Made by a program: the position numbers and the translations under genes. The notes under the pieces were generated by a model, which was not told the origin of the DNA, did not search any database, and saw only the letters and a program-made list of their open reading frames with translations. A DNA stretch of 64,000 nt from Mesaphorura yosii. Taxonomy: Eukaryota; Arthropoda; Collembola; Poduromorpha; Tullbergiidae. The stretch covers positions 33,124 through 97,123 of the forward strand of contig WIXG01000299.1 in NCBI GenBank assembly GCA_009869945.1, written 5' to 3'. Each line of letters opens with the position of its first letter. The stretch's first letter is position 1. This document shows positions 1 through 10,333 of the stretch, piece after piece.

Positions 1-891
1 GCGTGCAGTACTGGAGCACCTCCGCCGTGAAAGTGAGCACGATGAAAATGTAGAAGAACAGCGAGTGGAATTCTGGGTCGCAGTCCAGCGAGAAGGCTGG
101 AATCATGAGCAAAGCGATGATCTCCAGCACGTCGATTGCGTACGCGACCTTGAGCACGATGCAGTTGATCGTCGAGTTTTCGTACCAGACGAGGTACATT
201 CTGTGCAGGAAGTGCGTGCTCAGAAGCCGAGCTACAAACACGATGGCCATCGCGATCGTCCAGATCCCCAGTCCGATGCGGAAGGAACTCATGGATCGAG
301 ACAGCGACGGGAGCACGTTGAACGGATAGATGTACTCCGAGCTGGGGTTGTCCTTCTCCTGCTTCTGGTCGCAGTACTCCCTCGTGGCCTTGGAGAAGTC
401 GATGACCAGCGCCCAAATGACGCCGCACGTCATCGTGATCCAGATGATGATCTCCAACCATTTGAAGTACAGCTCAAAGTTGATTGTCACTGAAGAAGAG
501 CAGAATACAGAGGGATAGTTCCAGTTAACAGCTGATTCAGTTCGCACGCGCCTTTGGCCGCCTTACCTTCGACCGACGGCATTTCCCGTTGAAACTCCTG
601 CAGCGAGATCCTCTCGTCGTCTCCCGGGAGCTCGTTTCCATTCTCCTCAAGCACAGTCTGAGTGTACGGCTCTTCTCCTTGCCCGGACCCGGATACCGCA
701 TTGGCCTCCGCCGCTGCTTTTTCACCTACGGGCTGGGTCCTCCGTCGACTGTAAGTTGTGGCAGAGCGCTGGAGTCTACGTCCGGCTGCGGCAGCGCCTG
801 GCTCACCTTCGCTTTCACCCTCTCCTTCTGCGTCTGCATTGGGGCTGTAGAACGAAGCTCGACTGTTGAGCGTATGTCGAAACATGACCAT
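1..891 (-). CDS. Frag1/DRAM/Sfk1-family (PGAP2-like) membrane protein, 3' end outside window
   Basis: Exons are about 891-567 and 489-1, joined in frame by a phase-1 GT-AG intron of 77 bp. The downstream exon encodes four or more hydrophobic segments. The first runs from WLEIIIW to WALVIDF and is followed by a Cys-containing loop, a YPFNVLPSLSRSMSSFRIG stretch and then HRMYLVWY, which resembles the Frag1/DRAM/Sfk1 fold of PGAP2 (Golgi remodelling of GPI anchors). Upstream lies an acidic, Ala/Gly-rich linker of about 90 residues. The first in-frame ATG (891) sits at the end of a further hydrophobic stretch (GILLVVVSTIVIGMVMF) that is open upstream to about 1047, so the true start is probably in an earlier exon. 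PGAP2 itself lacks this extra segment as far as I know. The family call is moderately secure; the exact member is not. Confidence 0.6.
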
Positions 892-1487
892 GCCGATGAC
901 AATGGTGCTGACGACGACGAGCAGAATACCAGCACCAGCACCCGCTGCTCCTCGGAACTCATTTAAAAGCTGGAGCGATACTCGCCGCTTGCATGTGATC
1001 GGCTGATCTTGTAGGTGTAGCCCAGCCCAATCGCTGTGGTGTGATTATTACGAACCCAACAGCTAGCTTATCAGCAAACACATTGGGCATTCGGGTGATG
1101 AGCCGATGTTAATGCTAAATGCTGATGTCGAGATCACTGCAGACTGCGTATTACTAGCAGTAACTCTGTAACTAGTATTGAAAACACAAAAAGCACCCAA
1201 AGGTATCAGAAATCCGTGTAAATTGAAGGTGAACTCACTGTTTACAGTAGATAAGACGAGTTTGTATTTATTTTAACCTCACCACATTTACAAACTTGCA
1301 GTTGTGATTTGTAAAGGTAATTTTAAAATTGCCGTCATCACGCATAAATTAACCGTTTAAAAAGCTTGCAGTGCGAATGTAGTACAATAAAATCTCATGC
1401 TAAATGCTTTGCTTCTCGCTGCGCCTGTACCTGTAAAGCCCGTCTGCTTTTCTGCTTTTTAATCTACTTTCTATTTGGCAACGAGCA

Positions 1488-3587
1488 TTAAAGTTTACTG
1501 TTCGTCTGCTTCTGCAGCAACCGATCGCTATCGCGATCATCATCCTCGGACTCCGATGTATGTTGTTGCTGTTGTTGATATCCATCGAAAACCATTTCGT
1601 AGGAGGTTGACCGGCCCGTGCCCGCCACCGAGTCAAGTCCCAGTCCCCCAAACCGCTCCGCGATCTTCCCCATCGCCTTCACCCACCTCCTCGCCGTCTC
1701 CATGTCCGAGGCCACTCTCGTCGCGGCCGCGTGCTCCAGGAGCAGAGTACCAATCGTGATTTCTGCCACGCTGAACGCCAGCAATCTCGCACGCGCCATC
1801 GCCTCGTCAACGCCCAGGCCTGGCAGAAGATTCTGCAGCGCCTCAAGTTCTTTCAGCAGTACATCCACGTCCGAGCTCAGGTCAGGAGCGATTTTTACGG
1901 TGTCGACCAGCCTCCGACTCAGGTTCTCATGCAGAGCGACGAGTGCCTGGCCTTTCGTGGTCGCGATGGCCCGCAGCATGTCAAGCGAGAGGACGTTCGT
2001 AGTTCCCTCCCAGATCGGAGTTACCTGCGCGTTACGAAGAATGGCGGGCAGTCCCGTGTCTTCGATGTAGCCCTGCCCCCCAAAGCACTCGAGTCCTTCG
2101 GAGGCAACGGCCACGCATTTCTTGGCCGTGTAGAGCTTGGCGACTGGAACGAGACATCGGAGCAGGAGCGCTTCCTGCTCGGTGTTCGTGTCTGTGCCGG
2201 CGCTGCTGCTGCAATGTTCTGTTCGCCCAAGCAGCCGCAGGAGTTCGAAGAGCAGCACCGTTCCGCCTCGGGCCTGGAGCTCCATCTCGGCCAGAGTGTC
2301 CACGTGCAGCGGGAAGTCGCTGATACGCTTTCCGAAGCAGTCTCGTTTAGTTGCGTAGTCTCGAGCAAGGAGCAGGACGCGTCGCATGCCTGCCACACTG
2401 CCGAGTGTGTTGTGGAGCCTCGTCATGGTCAGCATGTGCGATATGCAAGCGACTCCTCGCCCTATCTCCGACGCGAGTTCGACCTCCACACCGTCGAGCA
2501 GTAGTTCGCCAGTCGGCAGGCTCCGAGTGCCAAGTTTATTCTTTAGCCGCATGACATGGATGTTGTTTAGACTCCCGTCAGGTTTTCTTGTCCGAAGGTA
2601 GAACATTGAAAGGCCGGAAGTTCCCTGCAACGAAGTAAAATTGGGAAAATGCCAGTAACTATCTTGATCATTGATTTTATCACTTTATACACCAGACTGT
2701 TAATTACCTCTTTTACATTTCCGTCCGAATCCTGAATCCGTGCGAGTGTGAAGGCGACGTCTGCGTCAGTCGCTGACGAGAACCATTTGTAGCCGTACAA
2801 CAAGTATTTTCCGGTGCCCGCGGCGGCTCCTGGCATGGGCACGGCCACCGTCTCCGTGCCCCTCGCGACGTCTGACCCGCCCCTCCGCTCAGTCATCCAC
2901 TGCCCCGACGTCCAAAATGTGACGGGATCACTCGATGTCAATCTGCGGTGCGCCTCGTCAAATTGCCTGAGCTTAAGGGCCTGAATTGTTTTGGCGGCTC
3001 CGTCGGTCATTGCGAGTGGGCAACTGTACAACCCCGACGAAGGGTGAAAGACGAAGCACTTGGCAAACTGGTAAATGCGGCCCAGCTCCCCGTACTTGGA
3101 GTCGTAGCCACTGGAGATGATGCCCTCTTCAGCGGAGATTGTCTTCATGCGCTTCCACGCGGAGCAAGTTACTAAATCGTAAAAATCATACGGTTTCGGA
3201 CGTGTAAAACACTGCTAGAACGCTAGAAGAGCTCATAATGACCGTGTTTGCTTACCAACTTCGTCCACTCTTTTCCCCCAGCTATCGAATTGGTTCAAGT
3301 ATGGTGGATTCTGTTCGCATTCCAGACCAAGCGGGTCAACTTCCGTCTGAACTCGATTCCCAAGTCGTTCGAGGTCTGCATGGATTTCCTGGAATATCTG
3401 GAACCCAATTCTCAATCAGTTTCAGAGTCAGAGTAGTAAAGATCAGCTAGATTTAACTGACTTGTGGAGGAAGCAACCTTTGCAGCACGCGCTGAAGGAA
3501 TCCATCGCCAAGGTACACGTTTCCGAGCACGGGTCTTGGTTGGAAGAAGGCTCCGATTCTGGAGTGCTGGAAGATGGGTTTCTTCAT
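1488..3587 (-). CDS. Acyl-CoA dehydrogenase, AidB / ACDH-11 type
   Basis: Four exons (3587-3462, 3397-3256, 3171-2708, 2624-1488) give about 622 residues. This is a flavoprotein of the acyl-CoA dehydrogenase superfamily, which oxidises acyl thioesters with FAD. The N-terminus has the NPPYLNQFDSWGKRVDEV segment typical of the bacterial AidB / nematode ACDH-11 branch. It is followed by the flavin-binding WMTERRGGSDV motif (an ACAD 'MTE..GGSD' signature) and, near the C-terminal domain, FGGQGYIEDTGLP and PIWEGTTNVLSLD, which are also diagnostic. The length matches this branch (540-620 aa) better than mitochondrial ACADs (about 400 aa). A glutamine run and an acidic tail close the protein. No obvious mitochondrial presequence was seen. 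An antisense AATAAA lies near 1272-1267, about 220 bp past the stop. Confidence 0.85.
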
Positions 3588-4270
3588 TTTTTCTCCCAAT
3601 CGTCGGTGCCCACTGCTCACAGGATTTGTAAATTAGTTGCAATCGCACTGTCCTGAGTACTCAGATTCAGAATTGCCTCCGTTTAAACAGTTAAATCTTA
3701 AAAGTGAAAGGCTGAACAGACTTTGTTATTTAGTTACACTGCTCTGTGTGGGTATGAAAAGTATGAATATGAATTGACGACTGATTGAGTTGAGACTTTG
3801 TGCGCACGAGTTCCTTATCTTCAAACTGTTATTTAATCAGGTCATTCGCTCAGTTGACAGTTCAAAGATCGTTCGTTCGTCGTACGAGAACAAATCATGT
3901 TCATCCTTTAATCACTTTCCTCACCCTTTTATGATTAAAAAAGAAGAGAATGTGAATAGGCAAAATTAAGTTAGTTGCAGTAATTTGGCAACTTTAGGGT
4001 AGAAATTAAGACAACGGACAATTGCAATTATGGCCATGGTCCAGAATACGCTTGCTTTGTCCAGACATAACGGATTTTCAACTGTTAACAGTTAGGGCCA
4101 TCTTAAAATAGATGAACAAGAGCCGTTACTGTCTAATAACAATGAGAAAAAATAAGACATTCAGTGGTACTCATCAGAACGAGAAGCCAGTGCGACAACA
4201 CAGAGAGAATTCCACACCGAAACCAACAAAGAGACCGAGCTGCTTAGTTTTTGGTTCCAGAAAGTCAGTC

Positions 4271-5849
4271 ATGAAGGTCCACATTTCATTCTTCTTCCTG
4301 ATTGTGGCGCTTGCCATTGTCACGCAGCGCTCGGAAGCTCTTGACATTGGCGTCCGACACTTTGACGGCTTCCAAGTCCTGCGAGCAGGGCCAATCAACA
4401 CTGCCGCCCAGCATGAGCTCCTCAAATCCCTCGTCCTGACCGGCGACTACGACTTTTGGCTCTCCCCAGCGCTCGGTGGGCATGCGGACATCATGGCTGC
4501 GACCGAGCAGTTGCCGGAGCTCACCGAGCAACTTCGCTCCGTCGGCCTCGGTTTCCAGCTGAAAATCCCCGACGTGGAGCGGCTCGTCAGCGAAGAGCGG
4601 ACCAACAACGAGCGGGCGGTGCGTGCGACTGGTGGCCGAATGGCTTGGAACGCCTACCAGCGTTGGACCGTCATCGAACCGTGGCTGCAGTCCTTCGCGG
4701 CCGAATACCCTGAAATCACGACCACAAGCGTTATCGGCAAAACTTACGAAGGCCGGAATATTTATATGGTAAAAGTCAGCACAGGTCAACTGGACGCAAA
4801 GGGCAGCCCGAAGAAGGCGATTCTGATCGACGCGAATATCCACGCACGGGAATGGATCGCTGGTGCGACGGGCTCCTGGATTCTCAACGAGCTGGTGACC
4901 AATTCAGCAAAGTACTCCGATATCCTGGACGAGGTGGACTTTTACGTGATTCCGTACCTCAACATCGACGGTTACGAGTACACGCACACCGTCAACCGAA
5001 TGTGGAGAAAGACGAGGAAGCCAAACTTGGGATTCAGCTCGACCGCGTGCGCAGGCGCGGACCCAAACAGGAATTTCGGGTTCCATTTCGGAGGGGAGAT
5101 GACGAGCGCTGATCCGTGCACAGAAATCTACCGTAAGTAGGCTGCGTTTGACTGTACATACGGTGGTACGGCAAGATTTTGGTGAATGGCGGCACTGGTT
5201 TTTGAATTTTGCTGGTTTCGCTTCTATTTTAGATGGCGGCTCCGCCTTTTCGCAGCCCGAGACGGCCGCGCTCCGGGACACTCTCGCGAACCTTCAGAAA
5301 GAGACCACCGTCGCTGCCTACATCACACTACACTCTTATGGCCAGCTATGGCTTCTTTCGTGGGGCTACACGCAAGGCGTCTATCCGGAGGACTACGACG
5401 AGCTGGTAAGTCTGTGCTGTGCGCCCGGAAGGGTCGACTGCCCGACTAGCCAGCCATGGCTACAGACTAAAATTAAATAATCTTTGGTTCTCGTGCCCAT
5501 ATTTTAGCTCGCATGGGGAAAATCCAGTGTCGCACAGATCAAACAGGTCGACGGACGCTCGTACACTACCGGACAAGGCGCTGATTTGCTATACGGAGTC
5601 GGCGGAGCGAGTGACGACTATGCGAAGAGTCAGGGAGTCAAGTTTTCGACGACGGCTGAGCTCCGCGACACGAACACGTACGGATTCCTGCTCCCATCGA
5701 GCCAAATCGAAGCGACGGCCAAAGGTAAGCTGCTCAGACCAAAATAGAACCGATTATCCAGGAAATCTGGGATTTTTATTCTTTTGTGAATTACAGAGAC
5801 ATTTGCTGGAGTGCTGAACACTGCGAGACACGTGATGGCTTTGCCATAA
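4271..5849 (+). CDS. Secreted zinc carboxypeptidase (M14, procarboxypeptidase A/B type)
   Basis: Four exons (4271-5132, 5233-5405, 5508-5724, 5797-5849) encode about 434 aa. The start chosen is the ATG at 4271, because it opens a clean signal peptide (MKVHISFFFLIVALAIV); an in-frame ATG at 4112 would bury it. An activation propeptide of about 100 aa precedes the peptidase. Visible catalytic features are the zinc site HARE (H191, E194) and second zinc His in LHSYGQ (H321), the substrate-binding PNRNF (R267), and the catalytic Glu in ELRDTNTYGFLLP (E396). The specificity-pocket segment reads GGASDDYA; Asp at the position equivalent to CPA Ile255 is seen in carboxypeptidase B-type enzymes, but invertebrate enzymes do not always follow that rule. 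It is probably a secreted digestive enzyme. AATAAA at 5903. Confidence 0.93.
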
Positions 5850-5902
5850 ACAAGCCAAAAGCCAAAGGCGGTTATGACACCACGGCCTAAGTGCTTTACT
5901 TG

Positions 5903-5921
5903 AATAAAGACCGCATTTATT
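5903..5921. terminator. Facing poly(A) signals of two convergent genes
   Basis: AATAAA on the + strand at 5903-5908 serves the carboxypeptidase. AATAAA on the - strand (TTTATT at 5916-5921) serves the small membrane protein. They lie 7 bases apart, so the two transcripts must overlap at their 3' ends. Confidence 0.6.
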
Positions 5922-5930
5922 TTCAAACAA

Positions 5931-6233
5931 TTAAAAAATGTACTGATTAGTACATTCAGCAGCTCGTTTCTTTTCCGGTTCTTGTCCGGGCCCACGCCGA
6001 ATGAGTTGGTACAGGCTCTTGGCGGTCACAATCACGATAATCACCAGCAGCGCGATGAGAACGATGAACTTGGCTTCCTCCAGCATGTTGGCGGCAGCGA
6101 CGGCCGTGCTGCCCCCGGTGCCGCCACCGCCACTGATGGAGAGATCAACTGAAGGCGATTGAGCCTGGCCCTGACGTTGGTTTCCAAACAGTGAATTCGA
6201 GTACGTAGTGCCTATTTCTCGATCTCCGTCCAT
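5931..6233 (-). CDS. Small single-pass membrane protein, unknown
   Basis: A single-exon frame of 100 aa begins at ATG 6233, which has a good context (AAAATGG); an upstream ATG at 6254 is possible. The N-terminal half is polar with a Gly/Ser-rich linker. It is followed by one strong membrane helix (FIVLIALLVIIVIVTAKSLY) and a basic, Arg/Lys-rich C-terminal tail, so a tail-in-cytoplasm orientation is likely. I do not recognise the family. The gene converges on the carboxypeptidase: its stop is 82 bases from that gene's stop, and both poly(A) signals fall between them. A real gene is supported by the shape of the protein and its own antisense AATAAA, not by homology. Confidence 0.5.
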   Translation of the reverse strand: MDGDREIGTTYSNSLFGNQRQGQAQSPSVDLSISGGGGTGGSTAVAAANMLEEAKFIVLIALLVIIVIVTAKSLYQLIRRGPGQEPEKKRAAECTNQYIF

Positions 6234-6254
6234 TTTCGATTCTGAAAGCCACAA

Positions 6255-8421
6255 AACTTGCTACTTGCTACTGCTGATTGATTGGTGCTGATGGTTGATC
6301 TTGATTCTTGATCTTCCTGACTCTTGAACGTGCAGCAGAAGAATGACAGCTGCATTTGCACTGAGCGTGCACGCTTGCACCGCAGAATACAAAAATTTGG
6401 GTCAATGTTGGACCACACGGCGCCTGGCGCCTGGCCACATGCCGATAACGTAAACAATAGCATTGCAACGGTTTTATTACTTACGGGAAAACAGAAGCGC
6501 TTGTCGACTAATCTGAGATTTTTATTTCTATTGTTTTGCGAAACTGCGTCGAATCGAACGGCGAACGGAACGCAGATCACATTTCTCCTCTTCTTTGCTC
6601 ATGAAACTCGTAAATCTCGTAAATCGAAAATCGAAGGAAATCACAGAGCAAACGCGATTCGCGAAATAATTACGGAGTGAAGGTCCGGAAGTAAAGCCAA
6701 GATTTGACAGCACAGCTGCACTGAGCCGAGGCGTCGAGTACGGAAACTTTCCTTTCTGAATTACATAACATTAAGATAAGATTGAGATTTAAGATAAATC
6801 ACGAGATTCGAGATTCCGCTTGCGAGTTGCGAATTTCCGTTTCTGTGCAAAAATCATAACCACATCGCATCACTCATTCTCTCACGCACAAATGTACGTC
6901 AAGTCAAGTTGCGTTTACGTTACGTTACGTTACCTTACATTACATAATTATTGTCATTTCTAATTTTTTGCTTTTATTTCTGCAAATTGCAAAAAGCCAC
7001 ACTTCTCGACGTCGACGTCGTTTCGTGTTCTGTCTTCATTCACTGATCATTGTTATCTGTCTTCGCTTATTCGCCTTCGCACATCGTTTGTCAAGATCTC
7101 CCATGCATTTTGCATTAAACATCTTGTTGGAATGCTGATGACGAAGATTCAATTAAGTAAGCCGTAACCGTAAGTTAACTTTCTCTCTGCTCGCCAATGC
7201 TGACGCCAACTAACTAATGGTTTACCTTCACGCCTTAACGCAGACTCATCTCGAGACAAGAACAAGATTGCAAAATGCCAACTACAAATGAAATGAACTA
7301 AACTAAGATGAAGATGAATGAATAATGCGAAAGAAGATGAACTGCACCAAATCTTAAATCAGTGAGTGACTAAAACAATGTAGCAATTATTAATCCTTCA
7401 AGATCTTCCGCAACCGCAACGCAACCATCACAATCGAACTTTGTTAAGGACGCCACGCCACACCGCAAAAACACAACAGACAAGATTTTAAAGCAAAATG
7501 AGGAAATCTACCACGAAATTATGCAAGTGCACAGCACAATTCGCAAAAATCGAAGAATTCTGTCAGAACTATGCAAATCATCGAAAATTAATCAGAATCG
7601 TGCTGAATTTACGTGCATTTATGATTGATTACGAATTAATTAACCACGCTCGTGTGAAATCGAAACCCTTGACCTGACCTGGTGCCTTCTTCACGTCGCG
7701 CTCGACTGTTTTCATCGCTCATGCCATCGCCCACTTTACAGTTTGATTGATGAATGGACTTCCGCCTTGGGGCTCGCGCCGCGCTCAGCCTAAGCAGCGC
7801 CGCAACATTATTGTGAGTGAATTTTGCAACGCTTTTTCTTGACCTGAGCTCTCGTCCCGTCTTTGTCTTATTTCTTGCTGTTCTTGCCCATTTTCTTATG
7901 TAATTGAGCCTCATTCTCATAACTACAGCTTAGAAATGCCTCATTTACCTGCAACTGCAACAATCATGGCATGGGAATTGCAACAATGTGCTCAGGCTCA
8001 AGCTTGCAGGCAAAGTAATGTGGACATCTCACGAACACGAAATCGCCATAAAATGAAAACGATCGGCCGACAGCGAGCCTGGCTGCTTGGCTTGGGCTTG
8101 GAGTAACATCTTCCTGTTTCAATTCAACCCAAAGTGCAACTGCAACTGCGGCACGGTACAACAATGCAAGGCTTTCAGTTTCATTGTTGTTACACAATGT
8201 TCGAGTGGCCCACAGCGTAAGAGGAACTAAGCAATAATCATTACTCACTTTCTTACGCCTGAGCGTTCTTTGACTGACTGACTGAGTGGGTGCATCAATT
8301 TGATTGTCAGATCATCTTCGAGCCTTTGTTTTCATTCACACGCCAGCCGGAGCTTAAATTCAGTCAAGATTAACGCTTCATCCAGTAAACAACTCAATTT
8401 CCTCAGGAATTGGACAGCACG
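6255..8421. other. Intergenic region, no supported gene
   Basis: About 2.2 kb between the small membrane protein and the glycine-rich gene. Frames of up to about 120 codons exist on both strands, but they show no domains, splice logic or amino-acid pattern of real proteins. A short GTTAC run (about 6914-6935) is the only local repeat noticed. The stretch presumably holds the promoters of both flanking genes. Confidence 0.5.
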
Positions 8422-9877
8422 ATGAGATTTGTTCTGGTAAGATCCAATTCAAACATCTTTGACCATTATCACCATGGCCTGTGCCTGCCTTATTTGCGAC
8501 TTCGACTCCGTATTTTCTTCGTTTCAGTACTTCCTCGCTTTCGCAGTCACCTCACAGCTTCACTTCACGCTGGTCACTGCTGGAGGGAAGCAGCAGCAGA
8601 TTCGGTGGAGCAAGTGGATGAAGAATAAAAAGGGAGGATGGAGTCGATGGAGTGACTGGATTGAAGGAAAGCCTCCGAAGGGTTGGTACAACGCCAATTC
8701 TGGTGGCGGCGGTGGCGGCGGTGGCGGAGGTGCAGGCGGTTGGGGTAGCGGTGGGAAAGGTGAATCTGGCGGCTGGGAAGACGGTGGCTCTTCTGGCGGT
8801 GGCGGCGGCGGATGGTCACAAGGAGGAGGCGGCGGCGGAGGACAAGGAGGCTACGGTGGCGGATCGGGATGGGGCAACGAGGGAAACAATGAAGTGGGAG
8901 GCTGGGAGCAAGGCGGTGGCGGTGGTGCTGGCGGAGGAGGAGAAGGATGGGACCAAGGAGGCATCGATAACAGTGGTGGCTGGGAGCAGAAAGGAGGAGG
9001 TGGCAATTCAGGCGGAGGCGGTGGTTGGGGTTCCGACAACTCCGGAGGTTACGGCGGTGGCAGCGGAAGCGACGAAGGCTCGTCAGGCTGGGGTCAGGAC
9101 AATTCGGCTGGTGGATTGGGACAGGGCATTTCCGAAGGTGGATACGGCGGCGGCGGCGGCTCTGGGTCGGGTTGGGGACAAGAAAACTCCGGCGACGGTG
9201 GATGGGAACAAAAAGGCGGTGGTGGCAATTCCGGTGCGGGAGGATACGGAGGAGGTGGCAGCGGCGGATGGGACTCGGGCAGCTCTGCCGGCGGCAACGG
9301 TGGCGGATACAGTGGCGGTGGTGGTTCGAGCTCTAGCGGGTGGGAGCAGCAAGGAAAGGGAGGTGGAGGAGGCTCAGGCTGGGGTCAAGAAAGTTCCGGA
9401 GGATATGGTGGTGGAAGTTCCGGAGGCTACGGTGGTGGCGGAGGTGGATCCGGCTGGGGTCAAGAAAGTTCCGGAGGACACGTTGGCGGAAGTTCTGGAG
9501 GCTACGGTGGTGGCGGAGGTGGATCCGGCTGGGGTCAAGAACAGTCTGGTGGATGGGAGCAGCAGGGCAAAGGCAGTTCTGGTTCTGGAGGGTATAGCGG
9601 CGGATCAGGCAGCTCCAGTGGCTGGCAGGCACCCACGCAAGCTGGTGCAGGAGGCTGGGAAACAGGCAAATCAGGAGGCGGTGGCGGATATTCATCAGGA
9701 GGTGGGGGTGGAGGCTACGACAGCAAAGGTGCAGGTGCAAGTGGATCGTCATCTGCATGGAAGCCGATCACCGGCGGATCCAGCCACAGCCAGGCTCAAG
9801 GTTGGGGCTCCCAGCAGCAACCCGAGTCAGGCTATGGGGCCCCGAAGACAACTGCGAGCTCAGGCGGCTATGCATAG
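8422..9877 (+). CDS. Secreted glycine-rich repeat protein
   Basis: Two exons (8422-8436 and 8528-9877) give about 454 aa. The tiny first exon encodes MRFVL and splices in phase 0 to YFLAFAVTSQLHFTLVTA, which together make a typical signal peptide. A short basic Trp-rich segment (WSKWMKNKKGGWSRWSDW) follows. The rest is almost entirely Gly, Ser, Trp, Gln and Tyr in irregular repeats (GGWEQ, SGWGQ, GGYGGGSSGG). Such composition is found in cuticular, silk-like, glue and egg-coat proteins. No catalytic domain is present. Codon choice within the repeats (GGA, GGC, GGT mixed) and the uninterrupted frame show that this frame, rather than the long overlapping +2 frame, is the coding one. Confidence 0.85.
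9377..9526 (+). repeat. Two 75-bp tandem coding repeats
   Basis: Two near-identical 75-bp units (9377-9451 and 9452-9526) each encode GWGQESSGG followed by a Gly/Ser/Tyr stretch. A third unit begins at 9527 and diverges. They differ by a few substitutions only, so they look like a recent in-frame duplication. Confidence 0.8.
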
Positions 9878-10333
9878 TACAGCCGAAGATCTCAGAATAC
9901 CTGATCAAATCAGAAGAAATTGTTGATTGCGAAATGCAACGTTGATTTAATTTGTTTTGAATTTGTGACGCGACACGTGATGAAACTGCACATGAAATGA
10001 CCCATTAAAATGTGAGTTTCCGTTTTCCATTGATTTCTTTCATTATAAGTGTGGTTGCTCGAATCGAATTCGAATTCCCCGTCGTCGCCATCGCCGTCGT
10101 ACAACAAAGACGAAAGGATTCAGGAAAGCCGGCAAACTCACAATTCAATATTCAAGCAAGCGCCAGGCGGTGCGATATTTGATCGGTTGTTTTTCTTGCG
10201 TTGTTGCTTTCGGTTATCGGTTAGCAATGTCAATTACTAGTTTTAGTGAGTTTCTAAGATTAATTATTGAGTTTGCAGTCACAAATTAGTTCTTCGACAC
10301 CGCAATACTGTGGAGTAGAAATTCACTGTAAAA

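Noticed and set aside
1731-2504. 257-codon + strand frame opposite the acyl-CoA dehydrogenase
   Set aside because: The - strand carries clear ACAD motifs throughout; the + frame is a shadow.
6324-6680. 118-codon + strand frame in the 6.2-8.4 kb spacer
   Set aside because: Composition is random-like, it has no signal peptide, domain or homologue I know, and no splice signals around it.
8652-9926. 424-codon open frame overlapping the glycine-rich gene in another phase
   Set aside because: It exists because GGN repeats read in a shifted phase avoid stops. It lacks a signal peptide and shows only shadow repeats (Ala/Val/Glu); the GGN frame has the spliced signal peptide.
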